From: Opitutia bacterium
GTDB lineage: Bacteria > Verrucomicrobiota > Verrucomicrobiia > Opitutales > Opitutaceae
DNA length: 64,000 bases
Reading direction: 5' to 3'
NCBI GenBank assembly: GCA_016217595.1
Contig: JACRHS010000015.1
Span: forward strand, 24,650-88,649
The notes below the pieces were generated by a model. That model was not told the DNA's origin and searched no databases. It was given only the letters and a program-made list of their open reading frames with translations. Positions 57,981-64,000 of this stretch are shown here, in pieces. The position numbers were made by a program, and so were the translations under genes. The stretch's first letter is position 1; every line of letters begins with the position of its first letter.

Positions 57981-59975
57981 ATGCCGTCGCGCCCCCAGTC
58001 AGCGCCTCTTGACACTCCGACTTCCGCGTCGCCGGAGACGCTGTTTCCGTGGCCCGCGCGCTGGGTCTGCGCACTGCTCTTCGGCGTCACGCTCCTCGCC
58101 TACCTGCCGGCATTGTCAGGCGATTTTCTTTGGGACGATGCCGGCCACGTGACCCGCGCCGAATTGCGCAGTGTCGCCGGACTCGGCCGCATCTGGTTCG
58201 AGCCGGGCGCGACGCAGCAATATTACCCGCTGCTGCATTCGGCGTTCTGGCTCGAACACCAGCTCTGGGGCGATGCGCCGTTCGGCTACCATCTCGTCAA
58301 TCTGCTGCTCCACGCTGCCGCCGCGTGCCTCTTCGCCGCCGTGCTCCGGCGGCTCGCGGTGCCAGGCGCCGGTCTGGCCGCGCTGTTCTTCGCCCTGCAT
58401 CCCGTGGGCGTCGAATCCGTGGCGTGGATCGCCGAACAAAAAAACACGCTCTCGCTCGTCCTGTACTTGAGCGCCACGCTCGCCTACCTGCGCTTCGCCG
58501 CCGATCGACGTCGTGGCGACTACGCACTCGCCACCGGTTTGTTTGTCGCCGCGCTGTTGACCAAGACCGTCACCGCCACGCTGCCCGCCGCCTTGCTTGT
58601 CGTGGCGTGGTGGCAACGCGGCCGGGTGCAGTGGTCGCGCGATGTGGTACCGCTGCTGCCGTGGTTCGTGCTCAGTGCGTCGGCAGGCACCGTCACCGCC
58701 GTGATGGAGCACGCCTACATCGGAGCGCAAGGCGCCGACTTCGCCCTGACCGCCGCGCAACGCGGCCTGCTGGCCGGACGCGCCGTCTGGTTTTACCTCG
58801 GCAAACTTCTCTGGCCGGCGGACCTCGTTTTCATCTATCCGCGCTGGGGCCTCGATGCGACGGATCTCGCGGCCTACGTTTACCCGGTCGCGCTCGCGGG
58901 ATTGCTCGGCGCGCTCGTTTGGTGGCAACGCCGCGACCGCGGACCGCTCGCCGCGCTCCTGCTCTTCGTCGGCTCGCTTTTTCCCGCGCTCGGTTTTTTC
59001 AACGTCTACCCCTTCGTCTTCTCGTTCGTCGCGGATCACTTTCAATATCTGGCCAGCCTGAGCCTCTTCGCGCTGGCCGCGGCAGGCCTGAGTGCGCTCG
59101 CGCGCCGGTGGCCGGCTTGGTGGGGACAGTCGGCGGCAGGCGCACTCCTGTTGCTCCTCGGCCTGCTCACCTGGCAGCAATGCGGCATGTACCGCGATGC
59201 GCCCACGCTCTATCGCGCCACGCTCGCCCGCAATCCCGCCTGCTGGCTGGCGCACAACAACCTCGCCAGCGCGCTCGTCGATGCCGGCCAGATCGAAGCC
59301 GCCCTGCCGCATTTCGCGCAGGCGCTCCGGCTCCGTCCCGATTTTCCCGAGGCGGAAAACAATCTCGGCGACGCCCTCAACCGCGCCGGCCGTCCGCAGG
59401 AGGCCATCGCGCATTTCGAGCGCGCACTGCAACGGCAGCCCGGCTACGCCGAGGCGCACAACAATCTCGGCGTCGCGTTCATGGCGACCGGCCGCGCGCC
59501 CGAAGGGTTGAGCCAGTTTCGCGAAGCCGTGCGCCTGCGTCCGACCTACGCGTTGGCGCACCGCAACCTCGGCCTCGCGCTCGTTGCTGCGGGGCAGGCC
59601 GAGTCCGCCCTCGCGCAGTTTGCGCACGCTGCACGACTCCTGCCGGACGATGCCACCGCCGAGCTGCATTGGGGGCGCACCCTGCAATTGCTCGACCGCC
59701 AGACGGAAGCGTTGCCGCACCTCGAACGCGCCCTGCAACTCGACCCCGACAACCCCGCCGCACACCACGCCTACGGCCGCGCGCTGGCGCGCATCGGTCG
59801 TTACGAGGCGGCCATCGCGCGTTTCGAGCAGGCGCTGCAAATCGACCCGGCTTTTGCCGAGGCGCATCTCGATTTGGCGCAGGCCCTGCGCCAGACCGGG
59901 CAAACGGAAAAGGCGGGCGCCCACGAACGCGAAGCCCGACGCCTCCGCCACGGCAATTCGACGGCCCGCCACTGA
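57981..59975 (+). CDS. Membrane protein with TPR tail (TMTC/PMT-like)
   Basis: A 664-residue protein. The first ~405 residues have about ten membrane segments and begin with LAYLPALSGDFLWDDAGHVTR, the Asp-Asp exterior loop typical of GT-C glycosyltransferases (PMT/TMTC group). From about 410 to 655, seven or so TPR units follow (ACWLAHNNLASALVDAGQIEAALPHF, AEAHNNLGVAFMATGR, FAEAHLDLAQALRQTGQTEKA). In TMTC proteins, the same layout transfers mannose from a lipid donor to proteins. A role in protein or glycan glycosylation is plausible but not shown. It starts 103 bases after the receptor; a hairpin in the gap suggests a separate unit. Confidence 0.8.
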   Translation: MPSRPQSAPLDTPTSASPETLFPWPARWVCALLFGVTLLAYLPALSGDFLWDDAGHVTRAELRSVAGLGRIWFEPGATQQYYPLLHSAFWLEHQLWGDAPFGYHLVNLLLHAAAACLFAAVLRRLAVPGAGLAALFFALHPVGVESVAWIAEQKNTLSLVLYLSATLAYLRFAADRRRGDYALATGLFVAALLTKTVTATLPAALLVVAWWQRGRVQWSRDVVPLLPWFVLSASAGTVTAVMEHAYIGAQGADFALTAAQRGLLAGRAVWFYLGKLLWPADLVFIYPRWGLDATDLAAYVYPVALAGLLGALVWWQRRDRGPLAALLLFVGSLFPALGFFNVYPFVFSFVADHFQYLASLSLFALAAAGLSALARRWPAWWGQSAAGALLLLLGLLTWQQCGMYRDAPTLYRATLARNPACWLAHNNLASALVDAGQIEAALPHFAQALRLRPDFPEAENNLGDALNRAGRPQEAIAHFERALQRQPGYAEAHNNLGVAFMATGRAPEGLSQFREAVRLRPTYALAHRNLGLALVAAGQAESALAQFAHAARLLPDDATAELHWGRTLQLLDRQTEALPHLERALQLDPDNPAAHHAYGRALARIGRYEAAIARFEQALQIDPAFAEAHLDLAQALRQTGQTEKAGAHEREARRLRHGNSTARH

Positions 59976-59984
59976 GCAAATTAA

Positions 59985-59998
59985 GCCCGAAGACGGGC
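59985..59998 (+). terminator. Short hairpin after the TPR membrane protein
   Basis: GCCCG and CGGGC pair around an AAGA tetraloop, 9 bases after the stop codon at 59975. It is small but well placed for a transcript end. No T-run follows. Confidence 0.35.
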
Positions 59999-60104
59999 AC
60001 CTATCCGCGCAGATGCAAAATTCTGCTCGTGCTCTGCACTCCACCCTTGCCAACCGTTCCGCGGAGGGATCACTTCCATCAAACTTCCGCCGGAGCTTCT
60101 CTTC

Positions 60105-60581
60105 ATGCCTGGTCCGATCTCCCGACTTCTCGACCCTTCGCGCATCGTCCTGCGCGTGCAAAACACGCGTCGCACCGCCGCCCTCAATGAGGTGGCGCGC
60201 GTCTTGGTCGGCCATCCGGACGTCGCCAACTTCGACGGGTTTTACCACGAGCTCCTCGCCCGCGACCGCCTGGACACAACCTGTCTGGGCAACGGCATCG
60301 CCCTGCCCCATGCGCGCACGGAACATGTGAAGGCGATTGTGATGGCGGTAGGCCGGAGCGACAGCGGCATCCTCTTTGAAAACGGCAACGAGACCGTGCG
60401 GCTGATGTTCATGCTCGGCACGCCGAAATCGAAGCCCGGCGACTATTTGCAAGTGGTGAGCGCGCTCTGCAAGTTGCTCAAAAGTCCCGCCAACCGCGAA
60501 GCGTTCCTCGCCGCCGCGACTCCGGAGGAGTTCATCCGCACGGTGGTCGCCGCCGAAGAGAAACTCCTGGCCAGCGTCTGA
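60105..60581 (+). CDS. PTS EIIA-type (PtsN/fructose-like) protein
   Basis: A 158-residue cytoplasmic protein of the PTS_EIIA_2 family. The phosphorylated His is His69 in GNGIALPHARTEHV. The segment VRLMFMLGTPKSKPGDYLQVVSALCKLL matches the family's second half. It has no permease partner here, so it is more like the regulatory PtsN (EIIA-Ntr) than a transport component. The gene lies alone between the TPR protein and the HDOD protein. Its role may be to sense phosphoenolpyruvate or nitrogen state, from family knowledge. Confidence 0.83.
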   Translation: MPGPISRLLDPSRIVLRVQNTRRTAALNEVARVLVGHPDVANFDGFYHELLARDRLDTTCLGNGIALPHARTEHVKAIVMAVGRSDSGILFENGNETVRLMFMLGTPKSKPGDYLQVVSALCKLLKSPANREAFLAAATPEEFIRTVVAAEEKLLASV

Positions 60582-60694
60582 TTGCCACCGCGCTCTTGTG
60601 CTCACGCAAACGCGCTTGAGTCACATGAGTAACCAAACAGGCACTTCTAAGGGATTGACTGGCTGAACGCCCCTCGCTTGCTAAGGCACCATCC

Positions 60695-61573
60695 ATGTCT
60701 TCCCCCCTGCCCTTTCTCGAGCGGACCACGCCCGAACGTCTGGTGGCCGCATTGCCGGCGTTGCCCCCGCTGGCTCGCGTGTTGTCGCGTCTCCAGCGGC
60801 TGCTCTCCGATCACAACTCCGATCTCGATGACGTTGCCAAACTCATCCAGCTCGACGCCGCGCTGACCACCCGCGTCATCCAGATCAGCAACAGCGCCTG
60901 GTACAAGCGGGGCGACGCCTGCAAAACCATCCAGGAAGCCGTCAACCGCCTCGGCTTCCGCGAGGTCAACCAGCTCGTCGGCGTCATCGCCGCCAGCGCC
61001 ATCGTCGCCAAGCCGCTCGCCGTGTACGAGCGCGACGCCATGGCCATGTGGCAGGAATCGATTTCGTGCGCGTTTGCCGCCGAACTGCTCGCCGAGCGCC
61101 TGAGCGAGGACACCGCGACCGCCTACACCATGGGCCTGCTGCATTCCATTGGCTGGCTGGCCATCGACAAGCACGTCGTCGCGAATGTCCCCAATTTCAA
61201 ACCGCTCGCCGACGAAGGCTTCCCGCTCGACCACAGCGGTGCGGAGTTTGCCCTGCTCGGTTTCAGTCAGGCCGAAGTCGCCGCCTGCATGTTGAAAAAA
61301 TGGGAATTTGCTCCGGCCATTTTCGAGCCCATCCGCGCCCAGTACGAACCGCTCGACGCCGAGGAGCCCTACGACCACGCCGCGTCAATCCTCCACGGCG
61401 CCCGGCTCCTGCGCAGCGTCGTCTGCCAGAAAATGCCCGGCGACGAGATGAATGAGGACGATGAAATCCTCGCTTCTATCCGCCTGAGCCGCGACGACCT
61501 GCTCGAACTGTTGCCCGCACTGCAAACCCGCATCACCCGCGCGCAGCAGATCATGAAGGTGGCCGGCACCTGA
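60695..61573 (+). CDS. HDOD-domain signalling protein
   Basis: A 292-residue protein with an HDOD domain over about residues 15-215 (LIQLDAALTTRVIQISNSAWYKRG, IQEAVNRLGFREVNQLVG, TAYTMGLLHSIGWLAIDKHV). The HD-type metal ligands are not conserved, as usual for HDOD proteins, so it probably does not cleave cyclic nucleotides. Such proteins serve in regulatory and chemotaxis-like pathways. It has no GGDEF or receiver domain. It is convergent with murI. Confidence 0.82.
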   Translation: MSSPLPFLERTTPERLVAALPALPPLARVLSRLQRLLSDHNSDLDDVAKLIQLDAALTTRVIQISNSAWYKRGDACKTIQEAVNRLGFREVNQLVGVIAASAIVAKPLAVYERDAMAMWQESISCAFAAELLAERLSEDTATAYTMGLLHSIGWLAIDKHVVANVPNFKPLADEGFPLDHSGAEFALLGFSQAEVAACMLKKWEFAPAIFEPIRAQYEPLDAEEPYDHAASILHGARLLRSVVCQKMPGDEMNEDDEILASIRLSRDDLLELLPALQTRITRAQQIMKVAGT

Positions 61574-61588
61574 GCGGCTCATGCACTT

Positions 61589-61619
61589 CGGCCGGTCGCG
61601 ACATTTACCGCACCGGCCG
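61589..61619. terminator. 8-bp hairpin between convergent HDOD and murI genes
   Basis: CGGCCGGT and ACCGGCCG pair exactly around a 15-base loop. The first arm lies in the 31-base gap after the HDOD gene; the second lies in the last codons of murI. It may stop transcripts from both directions. Confidence 0.55.
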
Positions 61620-62462
61620 CAAGCGCACGCGTTCCGCCGTCAGCGGTTGTCCCAACAACCGCTCACCCCGCGCCGCAAACCACGCGGGATCGTCGGTCGT
61701 GGCAAACTGCCGACCGCCATTGCGGGCGAGGCGCGCCGCCTGTTCAGGATGGCGTTCCAACCACACCGCCAGCCGCGCCGCCACGATGTCGCCTTGCGCC
61801 AGCACCTCGACCTCCCTCGGCACGATCTGGCGAATGCCAGGCAACAAGAGCGGATAGTGTGTGCAACCGAGCAAAATGCGCTGCGGTAATCGCGCCACCG
61901 ACAACACCGGGTCCAAATAACGCCGCAAAAACCACTCGGTGCCTGGTCCGTCGAGTTCGCCCGCCTCGACCAACGGAGCCCAGAGCGGACAAGCCTGTTG
62001 CACGAGCTCCAGTCCCGGTGCGAGTTTGCGCAACTCCATCCCGTAGGAATCCGAGGCGATGGTGCTCTCCGTGCCGAGCACCACGACCGTGCCGGTGGCA
62101 AGCGAGGGTGCTGTCACTCCCGGCAGTGCCCCGGGCGGCAAGCCCGCCAGCGCTTCCGCCGAGGGACGCACGACGCCGAGCACACGCCGGTCCGGCCGAT
62201 GCGCCGGCAGGTGCAGCTGTTGGAGATTGCGCAGTGCGCGTGTCGACGCGGTGTTGCAGGCGAGAATCACCAGCGTGCAGCCCTGATCGAACAACCACTC
62301 CACCGATTCCAACGTAAAATCGTAGATGACATCAAAACTGCGTGCGCCATAAGGCGCGCGGGCGCTGTCGGCCAGAAACAGATAGTCGTACTCCGGCAAC
62401 GCCGAGGTAAGCGAAGCCAGCACGGTCAACCCGCCAAAGCCTGAATCGAAAACGCCGATCAT
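61605..62462 (-). CDS. murI: Glutamate racemase
   Basis: Interconverts L- and D-glutamate for peptidoglycan synthesis. The 285-residue protein starts MIGVFDSGFGGLTV (Asp6-Ser7), has the first catalytic Cys69 in ILACNTAS and the second Cys200 in LLGCTHYPLL. The frame is open to 62513, but MIGVFDSG at 62462 is the family's start. Length matches the family. It is divergent from the aminotransferase gene, with a 327-base gap. Confidence 0.94.
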   Translation of the reverse strand: MIGVFDSGFGGLTVLASLTSALPEYDYLFLADSARAPYGARSFDVIYDFTLESVEWLFDQGCTLVILACNTASTRALRNLQQLHLPAHRPDRRVLGVVRPSAEALAGLPPGALPGVTAPSLATGTVVVLGTESTIASDSYGMELRKLAPGLELVQQACPLWAPLVEAGELDGPGTEWFLRRYLDPVLSVARLPQRILLGCTHYPLLLPGIRQIVPREVEVLAQGDIVAARLAVWLERHPEQAARLARNGGRQFATTDDPAWFAARGERLLGQPLTAERVRLRPVR

Positions 62463-62789
62463 GGCCCGAAAGCGCACACCCGGGCGCACATCAAGGCAAG
62501 CCGCCACCGCCATAATGCAGAGCGCACAGCCCCAATCCGCTCATTTTATCCACGCGCAAGCAAAGTGCCATTTCACGACAAAAAAGTTCGTTTAGACCGG
62601 TGTAAAATTGCCGGCTCCGCAGCAACACAGCCAGCACCCCTGCCAATACGCTTTATAAATTGACGCACCTACAATTGCCGCCGAGGAAACGCACGGCGGG
62701 TCGATTCACGTTTCGCAAACCTATCGCGACGGCGCGGTGCCGACGCAGCAAGCGTGTCCGTCCTCACAGATCAATCTTTTCTTCTCACC
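62463..62789. other. 327-base divergent gap between murI and the aminotransferase
   Basis: No gene is visible. It holds a stretch of lower GC (about 62540-62665) including TTTATAAATTGACG, where divergent promoters are likely, although no well-spaced -35/-10 pair could be assigned. A 6-bp hairpin (CCGCCG/CGGCGG, 62678-62699, 10-base loop) lies in the leader region of the aminotransferase. Confidence 0.45.
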
Positions 62790-64000
62790 ATGTCATCCAA
62801 ACTCTCCCTCCTTGGCGGCACGCCCGTGCGCACGCGTCCGTTCGTATCCTGGCCGTTCTTCAGCGAAGTCGACGAGCAGCGCGTGCTCAAGGCGCTGCGC
62901 AGCGGCAAATGGGGCAAGCTCCACGGCCCGGAGGTTGCGGAGTTCGAGCAGCGCTTCGCGGCGATGCATGGTTCCAAATACGGCATCGGCGTGGTCAACG
63001 GCACGGTCTCGTTGCGGTTGGCGCTGATGGCCGCGGGCATTCAAGCCGAGGACGAAGTGATCGTGCCCTCGTACACGTTCCTCGCCACCGCCACCGCCGT
63101 GGTGGAGGCCAACGCGATCCCGGTCTTCGCCGACATCGAGCTGGACACGTTCAATCTCGATCCGAAGGCGGTCGAGGCGGCGATCACGCCGCGCACGCGG
63201 GCGATCATCCCGGTGCACATCGCCGGGCAGCCGGTGAACATGGACGCGATCATGGCCATCGCCCGGAAGCACAAGCTCACGGTGATCGAGGACGCCGCGC
63301 ATGCGCACGGCGCGATCTACAAGCAGCAGCCGGTGGGCGGCATCGGGCACATCGGCTCGTTCTCGTTCCAATCGAGCAAGAATCTCACCAGCGGCGAAGG
63401 CGGCATCCTCACGACCTCCGACGAGCATCTCGCGGAACAATGCCGCTCGCTGCACAACTGCGGCCGGCTGCCGAAGGGTATCTGGTACGAGCACCACATC
63501 ATCGCCGGCAACTACCGCCTCGGCGAATTGCAGGGCGCCTTGCTCAACACGCAGCTCGACCGCCTAGAGGAGCAGACGCTCCTGCGCGACCGCAACGGCC
63601 AGTACCTGGCGTCGAAGTTGCGCCAGCTGCCGGGCCTGTTCCCGCAGGTGCGCACGCCGGAGTGCACCCGGCACGCCTATCACCTGTTCCTGTTACGCAT
63701 CGACAGCGCGGCCTTCGGCGCGCCGCGTCTGGCGGTGCTCAAGGCATTGCAGGCGGAGGGCGTGAACATCTCCTGCGGGTATCCGCTGCCACTGTACCGG
63801 CAGCCGCTCTTCCTCAACAAATCGTTTGGCCCGTACCTGCCGCAGGCGGTGGCGCGGCTCGACTACGGCAAGGTCAAGAACCCCAACTGCGAGAAGATCT
63901 GCACCGAGCAGGGCTCGTGGCTGGAACAGAGCCTCTTCCTCGGCACCACCGCGGACATGGACGACATCGTCCGCGCCTTCGAGAAGATCCACGAAAACCG
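62790..64000 (+). CDS. DegT/DnrJ/EryC1-family aminotransferase, 3' end cut by window edge
   Basis: PLP-dependent enzyme of the sugar-aminotransferase / 3-amino-5-hydroxybenzoate-synthase-like family; 403 residues are visible and the frame runs off the window. The PLP-binding lysine is Lys197 in SFQSSKNLTSGEGG, and other landmarks are YTFLATATAVVEANAIPVFADI, IIPVHIAG and EDAAHAHGA. The last visible residues still read as the small C-terminal domain, so the gene is nearly complete. Family members act in the making of amino sugars or antibiotics, or as oxidoreductase-linked sugar enzymes. The neighbours give no pathway. Confidence 0.88.
   Translation, partial: MSSKLSLLGGTPVRTRPFVSWPFFSEVDEQRVLKALRSGKWGKLHGPEVAEFEQRFAAMHGSKYGIGVVNGTVSLRLALMAAGIQAEDEVIVPSYTFLATATAVVEANAIPVFADIELDTFNLDPKAVEAAITPRTRAIIPVHIAGQPVNMDAIMAIARKHKLTVIEDAAHAHGAIYKQQPVGGIGHIGSFSFQSSKNLTSGEGGILTTSDEHLAEQCRSLHNCGRLPKGIWYEHHIIAGNYRLGELQGALLNTQLDRLEEQTLLRDRNGQYLASKLRQLPGLFPQVRTPECTRHAYHLFLLRIDSAAFGAPRLAVLKALQAEGVNISCGYPLPLYRQPLFLNKSFGPYLPQAVARLDYGKVKNPNCEKICTEQGSWLEQSLFLGTTADMDDIVRAFEKIHEN

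Noticed and set aside
58116..60605. 829-codon open frame on the - strand
   Set aside because: Antisense to the TPR membrane protein and the EIIA-type gene, without any domain.

Overview
The window is GC-rich, densely coding DNA from a free-living Gram-negative bacterium. It is most like a member of the Opitutaceae (Verrucomicrobia). The pointers are a large TonB receptor with an LNPFEV segment before the plug, very large multi-PAS hybrid kinases, a GldA/GldF/GldG-DUF4340 exporter cluster outside a Bacteroidetes background, a sigma factor fused to a membrane domain, and short intergenic repeats of lower GC. This assignment is inference from protein character; no rRNA gene is present.

Layout. 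Positions 1-12730 run almost entirely leftward: a cut membrane-anchored protein, glgP, mutL, rpoZ, a SAM methyltransferase, lepB-lepA-fabD, a secreted proline-rich protein and pilT. A 32-residue lysine-rich gene on the + strand interrupts this at 5106. Positions 12812-15853 run rightward with dapA-dapB, a PAS protein with a four-cysteine tail, and ruvA. Next, 15854-18382 looks inserted: a YhfC-like membrane protease and a frameshifted sigma factor/membrane fusion lie between two copies of the last ~50 bp of ruvA. Positions 18575-27722 hold a double glycosyltransferase, a PL8-type polysaccharide lyase, an ABC-2 exporter pair, proA and a secreted hypothetical protein. Positions 27836-41186 hold a tricorn-like protease, a small membrane protein, birA, and a compact run of ABC ATPase, permease, GldG-like, DUF4340 and AsmA-like genes.

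Positions 41304-53857 carry two hybrid histidine kinases, a hicB-hicA pair, a sulfatase-fold protein without its catalytic residues, a GH20 hexosaminidase, ferrochelatase and a secreted alpha/beta hydrolase. A tRNA-Pro(GGG) follows. Positions 54323-64000 carry a TonB-dependent receptor, a membrane TPR protein, a PTS-IIA-type protein, an HDOD protein, murI and a DegT-family aminotransferase cut by the window end.

Functionally the window mixes housekeeping (lysine, proline, heme, peptidoglycan, lipid and repair genes) with accessory functions. The PL8 lyase, GH20, sulfatase-fold protein, hydrolase and TonB receptor fit a polysaccharide-degrading lifestyle. The most unusual stretch is 15805-18431: flanking ruvA-tail repeats, a homopolymer frameshift, and a hydrophobic glycine-pentad repeat at the end of a sigma factor.
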